Origin: Ferruginibacter yonginensis
GTDB taxonomy: Bacteria; Bacteroidota; Bacteroidia; Chitinophagales; Chitinophagaceae
Assembly: GCF_042651465.1 (NCBI RefSeq)
Contig: NZ_JBHSCZ010000001.1
Coordinates: 62,001 to 126,000, forward strand
DNA: 64,000 nucleotides
Reading direction: 5' to 3'
In this document: positions 33,495-41,393 of the stretch, one piece after another
Numbering within the stretch: the first letter of the stretch is position 1
Layout of the letters: each line of letters begins with the position of its first letter
Notes under the pieces: model-generated
Databases searched by the model: none
Told to the model about the DNA's origin: nothing
The model's input: only the letters and a program-made list of their open reading frames with translations
Program-made: the position numbers and the translations under genes

Positions 33495-35726
33495 TTAAAA
33501 CTTTGCTGTAGTTGTTTTTATAGCAGCTTTTAAAGCAGCTGTATGCGTAGCGGCAGCTTTTTTGTTTAACAACTCAATTTTTTCATTACGGTTACCTTCA
33601 ATTTTATCATGATGTATTTTTGCAAGGGTAGGTGCTACTACCAAACTTACAATACTCATCAATTTAATTAAGATGTTCATTGAAGGGCCTGAAGTATCTT
33701 TAAATGGATCACCAACAGTATCACCTGTAACAGAAGCCTTGTGTGGTTCTGATTTTTTGTAATACATTTCACCATTAATTTCAACCCCTTTTTCAAACGA
33801 TTTTTTAGCATTATCCCAAGCACCACCGGCGTTGTTTTGGAACATACCCATTAACACACCACTCACCGTAGCACCTGCTAAAAAGCCACCCAAAACTTCT
33901 GGTCCAAATACAAAACCAATAATCAATGGTGTAATCAATGCAATAGCACCTGGTAACATCATTTTTTTAAGTGAAGCTTCTGTAGAAATAGCCACACATT
34001 TATCATACTCTGGTTTGCCCGTACCTTCCATAATACCAGGTATTGAGCGGAACTGACGGCGAACTTCTTCTACCATTGCCATCGCAGCTTCACCCACAGC
34101 ACGTATCGCTAATGATGAAAATATAAACGGAATCATAGCACCAACAAATAAACCAGCCAATACATCAGCTCTGTAAATATCAATACCATCAATACCTGCA
34201 ATACCTACAAACGCTGCAAACAAAGCCAAAGCCGTTAAAGCAGCAGATGCGATAGCAAAACCTTTACCAGTAGCAGCAGTAGTATTACCAACCGCATCTA
34301 AAATATCGGTTTTTTCACGAACATCAGCTGGCAATTCACTCATTTCAGCAATACCACCTGCGTTATCAGCAATAGGTCCAAAAGCATCAATCGCTAATTG
34401 CATAGCCGTAGTAGCCATCATACCAGCAGCTGCAATAGCCACACCGTATAAACCTGCACAAACGTATGAACCATAAATACCTGCTGCTAATACAATAATA
34501 GGTAACAACGTACTTTCCATACCTACTGCTAAACCACCAATAATGTTAGTAGCATGGCCTGTAGCACTTTGGCGAATAATACTCAAAACTGGGCGTTTAC
34601 CCATAGCAGTATAATATTCTGTAATAATACTCATTAATGTACCTACTGCTAAACCAACTAAAATAGCACCAAAAATGCCATTAGGGGTAAAGGTAAAACC
34701 TCTCAATTCCATGCTAGCAGGCATTAACCACATTACTAAAAAGTAAGAAGCAACCGCCGTTAAAACAATTGAACCCCAGTTACCCATATTTAAAGCAGCT
34801 TGTACTTTGTTGGTACTTAAACCAGCACTGTCGCTCACTTTTACAAATAAAGTACCTATAATAGAGAATATGATACCCATTGAAGCAATCAACATCGGTA
34901 ATAAAATAGGAGCAAAGCCACCAAAATTATCAGCAGAAGTAGTTTCACGACCTAATACCATCGTAGCCAATACAGTTGCAACGTATGAACCAAATAAATC
35001 GGCACCCATACCAGCAACGTCACCTACGTTATCACCCACGTTATCAGCAATGGTAGCTGGGTTACGAGGGTCATCTTCAGGTATACCTGCTTCTACTTTA
35101 CCTACTAAATCAGCACCAACATCGGCAGCTTTGGTGTAAATACCACCACCCACACGAGCAAATAATGCAATTGATTCAGCACCTAAAGAAAAACCAGTTA
35201 AAATTTCAATAGTTTTTTCCATTTCGTGGCTATCAACACCAGCACCTGGAGCAAAAATCATTTTTAAAACTATATATAAACCACCTAAACCTAAAACGGC
35301 TAAACCAGCAACACCCATACCCATTACTGAACCGCCAGTAAATGATACTTTTAATGCTTGGCTCAAGCTAGTACGAGCTGCTTGTGCAGTACGTACATTG
35401 GCTTTGGTAGCTACCCTCATACCAATAAAACCAGCGAAGGCACTAAAAAAGGCACCTAAAATAAAGGCAATGGCAATACTCCAATGACTGTTTTCATTGC
35501 TATAACCCATTACACCTAATAATAAAGCGGCCACTATTACAAAATAGGCCAACACTTTGTACTCAGCTTTTAAAAAAGCCATAGCACCTTCAGCAATATA
35601 ATTGCTAATTTCTTTCATACGTGGCGTACCTGCATCTTGCTTTGATACCCAGTTAAATTTTACAAGTGTGTACAACAAGCCCACTATGCCCATTGCAGGA
35701 ACTACGTAAACTAAATTTTCTATCAT
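33495..35726 (-). CDS. hppA: Membrane-bound ion-translocating pyrophosphatase
   Basis: The 743-residue membrane protein has about 16 helices. It hydrolyses pyrophosphate and pumps H+ and/or Na+. The substrate site is clear: DVGADLVGKVE, DDPRNPATIADNVGDNVGDVAG and, near the C-terminus, DTVGDPFKDTSGP with DNAKKSFE-type motifs. The segment GNTTAATGKGF has Ala where K+-independent enzymes have Lys, so it should be of the K+-dependent subclass, which includes the H+, Na+ and dual Na+/H+ pumps; the exact ion cannot be decided here. On the minus strand TATTTTTG (35757-35750) matches a -7 element 24 bp upstream of the ATG, with no clear -33. Confidence 0.95.
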   Translation of the reverse strand: MIENLVYVVPAMGIVGLLYTLVKFNWVSKQDAGTPRMKEISNYIAEGAMAFLKAEYKVLAYFVIVAALLLGVMGYSNENSHWSIAIAFILGAFFSAFAGFIGMRVATKANVRTAQAARTSLSQALKVSFTGGSVMGMGVAGLAVLGLGGLYIVLKMIFAPGAGVDSHEMEKTIEILTGFSLGAESIALFARVGGGIYTKAADVGADLVGKVEAGIPEDDPRNPATIADNVGDNVGDVAGMGADLFGSYVATVLATMVLGRETTSADNFGGFAPILLPMLIASMGIIFSIIGTLFVKVSDSAGLSTNKVQAALNMGNWGSIVLTAVASYFLVMWLMPASMELRGFTFTPNGIFGAILVGLAVGTLMSIITEYYTAMGKRPVLSIIRQSATGHATNIIGGLAVGMESTLLPIIVLAAGIYGSYVCAGLYGVAIAAAGMMATTAMQLAIDAFGPIADNAGGIAEMSELPADVREKTDILDAVGNTTAATGKGFAIASAALTALALFAAFVGIAGIDGIDIYRADVLAGLFVGAMIPFIFSSLAIRAVGEAAMAMVEEVRRQFRSIPGIMEGTGKPEYDKCVAISTEASLKKMMLPGAIALITPLIIGFVFGPEVLGGFLAGATVSGVLMGMFQNNAGGAWDNAKKSFEKGVEINGEMYYKKSEPHKASVTGDTVGDPFKDTSGPSMNILIKLMSIVSLVVAPTLAKIHHDKIEGNRNEKIELLNKKAAATHTAALKAAIKTTTAKF

Positions 35727-35998
35727 AATAATGCTAGTTTTTTGGTCGGCAAAAATAGGGAAAAATAGCAGAGAAAGTTGAAAAGGTGAGCAAAACTTAG
35801 GTAATTAGGTATAGTTGAAATAAATATTTTTACACCAACTCACTTCCCTACGCCAATAATAATCATTTTCAAAATTGTACAAATAAAAAAATGGTTTAAC
35901 TATTTTTACAATTGAATTTTTTTAGTTACAGCTTTTTTGCAATTATTACTAATGGAACATACAAACATTTAGAAAATACAAATTCTATATATCACAAT

Positions 35999-36298
35999 AT
36001 GTATGGGGTTTTTTATAATGCCTACTTCAACCTCCACACAGCCACTCCAATCTTACACAATCCACATTATAAAGTACACAATTCAAAATTAAAAGTACAC
36101 AGAGCCAAACTCATCTTACACAACGCTTCAATAATCTTACACAATTCAAAAATAAAAGTACACAGAGCTATACTTATTTTACACACTGCTGCAATAAAAG
36201 TACACAGAGCCAATATCATTTTACACACAGCAGTAATAATCTTACACACTTCGGTAAACGCATGCATAGTAGTAACTATTTATGTGCTTTATAAATAA
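35999..36298 (+). CDS. His-heptad tandem repeat protein, unknown
   Basis: From ATG 35999 the frame encodes 99 residues (a TTG at 35912 would add 29). Residues 11-87 are eleven unbroken 7-residue repeats with the pattern [IKN][LV]H[NTR][AS]x[ILV], for example KVHRAKL, ILHNASI and ILHTAVI. The third position is His (codon CAC) in all eleven. A short hydrophobic tail (ACIVVTIYVLYK) follows. The frame is open across the whole array and the repeat period is a multiple of three, which favours coding, though the opposite strand is also open. I do not recognise the family. A stacked structure with a His ladder or a membrane-associated strand array is conceivable. A gene for a helical unknown protein follows 140 bp downstream. 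Confidence 0.55.
   Translation: MYGVFYNAYFNLHTATPILHNPHYKVHNSKLKVHRAKLILHNASIILHNSKIKVHRAILILHTAAIKVHRANIILHTAVIILHTSVNACIVVTIYVLYK
36029..36259 (+). repeat. 21-bp tandem repeat, 11 units
   Basis: Eleven contiguous units of exactly 21 bp (minisatellite-like) share the core T(T/G)ACAC at the same phase; the first unit is the most degenerate (CTCCAC). Two sub-types alternate irregularly: AAAGTACACAGAGCC-like and ATCTTACACAATTCA-like. No spacers, so not a CRISPR. Confidence 0.9.
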
Positions 36299-36437
36299 AT
36301 CTACAGTTCACAAATAATTTTTTGCTCTTTAAATATTAAAACCACTTTTCACAAATACATTAAAGTTGGTTTTAAAATCAGTTACAATTTCTATTTAGTT
36401 TTAATATATTAATTAATATTCTAAAATCGTATCTACT

Positions 36438-37142
36438 ATGGCTTCTACATCTGAGGTTTCCTTCGGTGCACGTATAGCAAATGCCGAAGCACTATCTACC
36501 AACTTAAAAAGTTTCACCAATTACGAAGCACCCACACCAGAAACTTCCATTGCAAGTTTCGATGCTTTCATTGCTACTATGAAAACAGAGAATAGCAACG
36601 TTGCTACTAAAAAACTAGCCTACTCACAGGCGGTTGATGTTCGGCAAAAACATTTCATTAAAGAACCAACATCCGTCGAAAAAATCCTAAGCCCAATAGT
36701 GGCGGCGGTTCGTGCAAAAATGGGTAAGTCATCAAAAGAGTTGGCAGATATTTCAGCCCTCATGACCAAAATTAGAGGCGAAAAAACCACCAAACCAAAA
36801 GAGGGCGACACACAAGAAAAAATCAGCCAGTCAGAACGTTCTTATGGTTCCATGACACAAAATTTTGCTAACATCGTTACCACATTACAAAGTTTAGGCG
36901 CTAATTACACAGTGGTAAACGCCAACCTAAAAATTCCGGCATTGCTTGCTAAAGTCGCCGATATTACAGCTGCTAATAATGCCGTTACTACCACCTTTAG
37001 TGCATTAAAATCTGCCATCGATACACGGGCTAACCAATACATAATACTTTCTGAAAGGTCACAACGTATTAAAGAAGCCGTAAAAAGTCAATATGGTGTA
37101 AGCGCTACGGAGTATAAGCTCATAAAAGGGTTACGAGTGTAA
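36438..37142 (+). CDS. Helical protein of unknown function
   Basis: The 234-residue protein lacks signal peptide and membrane segments. It is largely predicted helical with regular Ala/Ser/Lys spacing: an N-terminal part (FGARIANAEALSTNLKSFTNYEAP), a basic middle (AAVRAKMGKSSKELADISALMTKIRG, then a Lys/Glu linker), and a C-terminal helical pair ending in RSQRIKEAVKSQYGVSATEYKLIKGLRV. The codon use and frame are clean, and a hairpin follows. The family is not one I can name with confidence; the protein has the look of a conserved bacteroidetal unknown. Its place next to the His-heptad gene makes a functional link possible. Confidence 0.75.
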   Translation: MASTSEVSFGARIANAEALSTNLKSFTNYEAPTPETSIASFDAFIATMKTENSNVATKKLAYSQAVDVRQKHFIKEPTSVEKILSPIVAAVRAKMGKSSKELADISALMTKIRGEKTTKPKEGDTQEKISQSERSYGSMTQNFANIVTTLQSLGANYTVVNANLKIPALLAKVADITAANNAVTTTFSALKSAIDTRANQYIILSERSQRIKEAVKSQYGVSATEYKLIKGLRV

Positions 37143-37155
37143 AATATCTAAAAAT

Positions 37156-37191
37156 AGTATCATTAAAATTAAAGGTCCTTTTAATGATACT
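37156..37191. repeat. Hairpin downstream of the helical protein gene
   Basis: Perfect 13-bp arms (37156-37168, 37179-37191) with a 10-base loop; no T-run follows, so it may be a weak terminator or an mRNA end-protecting stem. A second, looser inverted repeat AAATTGACC (37210-37218) / GGTCAATTT (37252-37260) lies just beyond, upstream of the next gene. Confidence 0.5.
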
Positions 37192-37293
37192 GCTAATAAT
37201 TAGTAGTGCAAATTGACCATTAATTTTGATAACAGTAAATAATTAAAAAACGGTCAATTTAAAATATTAATTTAAATAACTTCATTATAATAT

Positions 37294-37887
37294 ATGAAAC
37301 CTTTTATCACCCTTTTTTCAGCAATAATATTAATTTTAACCTCATGTGATCCTGACGAAAAGGAAATTTTTACTTTAGAAAAAGTAAGAATTGATGCAAC
37401 CCTAAATAATACAAACGCCATTATAAATTTAGGTGACACTATAAAAATAAAGGCGGTGTTGCCAGATATTATAAATGCAAGCTCAGGCAATGTTAACTTA
37501 ACAACACTTCAAAAAGCGCAATTTTATATGTATCTTAATAAAGTGGACACAATAAATAACGTAGGTCTTTTAATGCAACCACCTACTTATTGGGTAGTAA
37601 AAGGGCAAATAAGTTCGACAAACTATTTTGATTTTGAATTTACCAAAAGCCTTAAACCTTATGAAGTTGAAATATATTTTAAGCCCCCATCAAAAGGTAT
37701 TTTCTATTTGAATGTAGTTTCACAGGCAGGCCAATTTGAAGCAAATAATGGTTACAGTGCTCGGTTATACGTTAACTTCAATGTACCTAATAAGCATATT
37801 GAGTTAGCTGCACCATTTTTTGGCCAAGCATGGGCAAATGATGCACAAACAAGGGAGTTTGGTACCTATGTGTTTAGGGTAAATTAA
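37294..37887 (+). CDS. Lipoprotein of unknown function
   Basis: The 197-residue protein has a lipobox (AIILILTSCDPDEKE), placing it in the membrane as a lipoprotein; Asp at +2 does not by itself decide its location in this phylum. The body is beta-rich (EKVRIDATLNNTNAIINLGDTIKIKAVLPD) and resembles Ig-like or surface modules, without catalytic motifs. The C-terminus ends FGTYVFRVN. It is the last gene of the unexplained cluster. Confidence 0.72.
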   Translation: MKPFITLFSAIILILTSCDPDEKEIFTLEKVRIDATLNNTNAIINLGDTIKIKAVLPDIINASSGNVNLTTLQKAQFYMYLNKVDTINNVGLLMQPPTYWVVKGQISSTNYFDFEFTKSLKPYEVEIYFKPPSKGIFYLNVVSQAGQFEANNGYSARLYVNFNVPNKHIELAAPFFGQAWANDAQTREFGTYVFRVN

Positions 37888-37934
37888 TTAAACGTAACAA
37901 AATAGGCATACAAAAGTCACTATAAATTATTTTA

Positions 37935-37995
37935 AAAAAGCAAGGCAATATTGCAAGGTACCCAAAGCCAACTAAGCAAAAAAGCCTTGCTTTTT
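37935..37995. terminator. Long-loop intrinsic terminator
   Basis: AAAAAGCAAGGC (37935-37946) pairs with GCCTTGCTTTTT (37984-37995) across a long loop; the 3' arm ends in a T-run. Lies between convergent genes. A second GCAAGG copy inside the loop and AAGGCTTT after it offer alternative pairings. Confidence 0.7.
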
Positions 37996-38064
37996 ATATG
38001 CAAGGCTTTCAATATAATACCACTATTGTTTGTTGCAATTTTGTAGAAATTAAACACAGCAACC

Positions 38065-38835
38065 CTACACCAACACCCACTTTCTTACCCCAATAATAAT
38101 CAACATCAAACTCGTATAAGCAATAAAAAACGGGATAATATAATTTTGCCAATGCATGGTTAGCATCACCGCCATTATCAATAATTGAAAGCCCAAACCG
38201 TATAACGATAGTAAGGTCATAAACCAATTAGGAAACTGCTTTACTTTGTACGCTTCTTTATCAAAAAAATGTATCGTTTTATCAAAATAGCCATACGCAA
38301 AATTGTAGGCTTTGTATAATATGTTCACCGCAGTTTGGCTTTCTTGCGGAAAAGCCTTTGGTACTTTGTATTCAAATATTTTGCTCGTAGTATCGCCACC
38401 TACGGTACTGTTGCGGAGTATTACATAATAATAATTGTATAAAGTGCCTTGTAATTGTATGGCAATAAAAGCCAATAAAGTTAAAGCCAACGAACTGCTC
38501 GATACGTAGCAAATGGTTAATAAAAACAGCAGGTTTAAAATAATATCAAACACACTATCTAAATACCTACCAGCGTACGAAGGGGTTTGTTTTACCCTTG
38601 CCAATTCACCATCGGCTGCATCAATAATAGATTTTAAAATGATGAACACCGCAGCAAAAAAATAATAATCTTGCAGTATACAAAAAATGGCTACCAAGCC
38701 CGAAAGGCCAAATAGTAACGTTACATGTATGGGTGTAAATCGAGTATGTTTAAGTTGGTTTGCAAATAACGTTGCAAGGGGGCGTCCATAATCAGAAAAA
38801 TCTAAAAACCGATTCGCCGCAGACAATTTCGCCAT
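38065..38835 (-). CDS. CDP-alcohol phosphatidyltransferase family protein
   Basis: The 256-residue integral membrane enzyme (start at MAKLSAANRFLDF; 38847 is the alternative) has the full family signature DAADGELARVKQTPSYAGRYLDSVFD, i.e. D(x)2DG(x)2AR(x)8G(x)3D(x)3D, in the second helix region, plus about six membrane helices. It transfers a phosphoalcohol group from a CDP-alcohol to an acceptor alcohol in phospholipid or related polymer synthesis. The substrate is unknown; it is not obviously PgsA or PssA. Confidence 0.9.
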   Translation of the reverse strand: MAKLSAANRFLDFSDYGRPLATLFANQLKHTRFTPIHVTLLFGLSGLVAIFCILQDYYFFAAVFIILKSIIDAADGELARVKQTPSYAGRYLDSVFDIILNLLFLLTICYVSSSSLALTLLAFIAIQLQGTLYNYYYVILRNSTVGGDTTSKIFEYKVPKAFPQESQTAVNILYKAYNFAYGYFDKTIHFFDKEAYKVKQFPNWFMTLLSLYGLGFQLLIMAVMLTMHWQNYIIPFFIAYTSLMLIIIGVRKWVLV

Positions 38836-38986
38836 TAAAAAGAACACATAAAATAAAACCGATAATATATTCGGGTGGTAAATATATAACTTAAATATGG
38901 TAGCATGTAAATTTTTTAAATGGTTGTCCTTGCTTTTTATGCTTTTAAAAATTAATTGTCGTAAATTTTGAGTTCAAACAAAACAC

Positions 38987-40003
38987 ATGCAAAAATTATT
39001 ACCACTAGTTTTTGGGTTGTTGGTAGGGGCAGTTGTATCCTGCACACAACCAGTTGCCAACAACAACCTTTCACTTAGCGATTATTTTAAAACAACAGAT
39101 ACGGCTGCAGTACAAACAGGCGGCGTTAAAATGATAACCATACAAACACCCAAAGGGCCGTTTAAAGTATGGACCAAACGCTTTGGTAACAACCCCAAAA
39201 TAAAAGTATTGTTATTGCATGGCGGCCCAGGCGGTACGCATGAGGCTTTTGAAAGTTTCGAAAGCTTTTTACCGCAAGAAGGTATTGAGTTTATTTATTA
39301 CGATCAACTCGGTAGTAAACGCAGCGATCAACCTGCCGACACTAGCTTGTGGACCACCGAACGTTTTGTAGAAGAGGTAGAGCAAGTGCGGCAAGCCCTA
39401 CAGTTAGATAGTACCAATTTTTATTTACTCGGCCACAGTTGGGGCGGCATTTTAGCTATGGAGTATGCACTAAAATACCAACAACACCTAAAGGGTATGG
39501 TTATTAGTAACATGATGAGCAGCTGCCCAGCCTACGCTGCATACAATAAAAATGTATTGCAAAAACAAATGGACCCAAAAGTGGTTGATAGTATTCTCAC
39601 CTTCGAAAAAAACAACCAAACCAGTAATCCGCTATACATGGAGCTGTTAACGAAACATTATTACAATGACCATGTGTGTAGAACCAACCCTTTACCAGAG
39701 CCTGTGGCACGTATGTTTGCTAACCTCAACGGCACAGTGTACACACTCATGCAAGGTCCATCAGAATTTGGCGTAAGTGGTCGTTTGGTAAATTGGGATC
39801 GTACGGCCGATTTACCAAAAATAAAAGTACCCACCTTGGTTATTAGAGGTATGTACGATACTATGGACCCTGATTTTATGGAGATGATGAGTAAAAAACT
39901 AGCCAATGGTTCGTTAGTAACTTGTACCAACGGCAGCCATTGCAGCATGTGGGATGACCAAACCAATTATTTTAAAGGATTGATAGCCTTCTTAAAAAAG
40001 TAA
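38987..40003 (+). CDS. Proline iminopeptidase-like alpha/beta hydrolase lipoprotein
   Basis: The 338-residue protein carries a lipobox (LVGAVVSCTQP) and an alpha/beta hydrolase domain with the oxyanion motif HGGPGG, the nucleophile elbow GHSWGG, the acid in GMYDTMDP and the catalytic His in NGSHCSMWDD. The GGPGG and GxSxGG context is that of prolyl iminopeptidases (S33), which release N-terminal proline. As a lipoprotein it would act on peptides outside the cytoplasm. The symbol pip is not used as the substrate is inferred only. Confidence 0.88.
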   Translation: MQKLLPLVFGLLVGAVVSCTQPVANNNLSLSDYFKTTDTAAVQTGGVKMITIQTPKGPFKVWTKRFGNNPKIKVLLLHGGPGGTHEAFESFESFLPQEGIEFIYYDQLGSKRSDQPADTSLWTTERFVEEVEQVRQALQLDSTNFYLLGHSWGGILAMEYALKYQQHLKGMVISNMMSSCPAYAAYNKNVLQKQMDPKVVDSILTFEKNNQTSNPLYMELLTKHYYNDHVCRTNPLPEPVARMFANLNGTVYTLMQGPSEFGVSGRLVNWDRTADLPKIKVPTLVIRGMYDTMDPDFMEMMSKKLANGSLVTCTNGSHCSMWDDQTNYFKGLIAFLKK

Positions 40004-40027
40004 TACCGTAAAGTAAAATTGGCAAAG

Positions 40028-40951
40028 ATGTTAAAACACAAACTCAAAAATATGCCCGATGTGTTGAACGAAAAATCGTTGAAAACATTGGTAGAAAATA
40101 GGCAAATATTCAGTTTGAATAATTGCGAAATGAATGTGTTTGAAACCCACCAACAAGCTTATTTAGTGCCACTAAAGTTTAACGACTTTGTAATTACCAG
40201 CATGTTGAGGGGTAAAAAAGTAATGCATTTGTTTGATGAGCCAGGGTTTGATTACCTGCCCGGTGAAACGGTGATTGTACCATCTAACGTGGCCATGAAA
40301 ATTGATTTTCCGGAAGCAACGGCCAAAAATCCTACACAATGTTTGGCATTGGCCATTGATCAAAACAGAATAGATGAAACCATTGCCCATCTTAATAACA
40401 AGTACAACCACCATCACCCCTGGAAGTTAGATCATAACCGTTATTTCTTTTATAATAATGAAGATTTAGCCAATACCATTACCAAGCTTTTGGCTATATG
40501 CACCAGTGCCAAACCCGATAAAGATATTTTTGCAGACCTAGCCCTACAAGAGCTCATCATTAGAATTATACAATCACAAAACTTACAAGCCCTTCAGCAA
40601 GATGAAGTGGCTAAAACATCAACTAACAGTAACTTCTCAGCCATTGTAGCTTACATTAAAAATAACCTCTTCAAAAAAATAAATTTAAAAACACTCACCA
40701 GTGAAGCTTGTATGAGTTCGCCTAGTTTATACCGATTGTTTAAAAAAGAAATTGGTATGAGTCCTATTGAATTTATAATGGTTGAAAAAGTACAAGTAGC
40801 AAAAAAACTTTTACAAAACCCATACATACACATTAATGAAGTGTGCTACCAAGCCGGGTTTGATGATTGTAATTATTTTATACGCATGTTTAAAAAGCTT
40901 GAAGGCGTTACGCCAAAACAATACCAAATGCTTTTGGTTCACAAGGCTTAA
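40028..40951 (+). CDS. AraC-family transcriptional regulator
   Basis: The protein (307 residues from ATG 40028; a TTG three codons earlier is possible) has a sensor domain in the N-terminal half with a cupin-like region (LPGETVIVPSNVAMKIDF) and a C-terminal AraC DNA-binding domain: NLFKKINLKTLTSEACMSSPSLYRLFKKEIGMSPIEF and NEVCYQAGFDDCNYFIRMFKKLEGVTPKQY. It converges with and overlaps by 4 bp the DUF779 gene, and probably regulates the aldehyde dehydrogenase module; the link is by position. Confidence 0.92.
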   Translation: MLKHKLKNMPDVLNEKSLKTLVENRQIFSLNNCEMNVFETHQQAYLVPLKFNDFVITSMLRGKKVMHLFDEPGFDYLPGETVIVPSNVAMKIDFPEATAKNPTQCLALAIDQNRIDETIAHLNNKYNHHHPWKLDHNRYFFYNNEDLANTITKLLAICTSAKPDKDIFADLALQELIIRIIQSQNLQALQQDEVAKTSTNSNFSAIVAYIKNNLFKKINLKTLTSEACMSSPSLYRLFKKEIGMSPIEFIMVEKVQVAKKLLQNPYIHINEVCYQAGFDDCNYFIRMFKKLEGVTPKQYQMLLVHKA

Positions 40952-41322
40952 TCTTCTTTATATTGAAGGGGTGCTAGGTTGGGCAATTCATCATCAGTAA
41001 ATACCCTCGATTTTGTAATAAAACGTATGCCCATCGGTATTTCAAGCGAAAAGCTTGAACCCCTGCCGGGTGTAACATCAATATGTAAATGCGTAAATTG
41101 CCAGTATTCAAATTGATCTTTATTCATCCAAAATTCACAATCTTCAATACTACCCAAACACACATCACTATAGCCAATTTTAAAATCGCCTTTTTCAAAA
41201 CACATGGGTTGCGAACCATCGCAACAGCCACCGCTTTGGTGAAACATTAAATCGCCAAACCGTTGTTTTAACTGTGCTATTACTGCTTTTGCTTCATCGC
41301 TAGCTGATACCCTCGCTACCAT
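40948..41322 (-). CDS. DUF779 family protein
   Basis: The 124-residue protein matches DUF779: MFHQSGGCCDGSQPMCF, DVCLGSIEDCEFWM and FWMNKDQFEYWQFTHLHIDVTPGRGSSFSLE, with several conserved Cys and an acidic tail. DUF779 genes lie beside acetaldehyde/aldehyde dehydrogenase genes in many bacteria. The role is unknown; Cys pairs suggest metal or redox chemistry. It is read after exaC-like gene on the same strand, with a hairpin between. Confidence 0.9.
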   Translation of the reverse strand: MVARVSASDEAKAVIAQLKQRFGDLMFHQSGGCCDGSQPMCFEKGDFKIGYSDVCLGSIEDCEFWMNKDQFEYWQFTHLHIDVTPGRGSSFSLEIPMGIRFITKSRVFTDDELPNLAPLQYKED

Positions 41323-41337
41323 AATTTAAAATTTATA

Positions 41338-41368
41338 AAGCCCCGTAAGTGTGTAACCTACGAGGCTT
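41338..41368 (-). terminator. Hairpin between aldehyde dehydrogenase and DUF779 genes
   Basis: A 10-bp stem with one G-U pair (arms 41338-41347 and 41359-41368); on the minus strand it is followed by only a weak A/T tail. It may lower expression of DUF779 relative to the dehydrogenase. Confidence 0.45.
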
Positions 41369-41393
41369 ATGGTTCAACATTGAAATTACTATT

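Noticed and set aside
36029..36259. CRISPR-like array of short repeats
   Set aside because: The units are contiguous 21-mers without unique spacers and without cas genes; they are an in-frame minisatellite.
36067..36267. Minus-strand frame with Cys heptads (LCTF/VCKI)
   Set aside because: It is the antisense of the repeat array. The plus frame has a longer open stretch and continues beyond the array. Kept only as an alternative in the findings.
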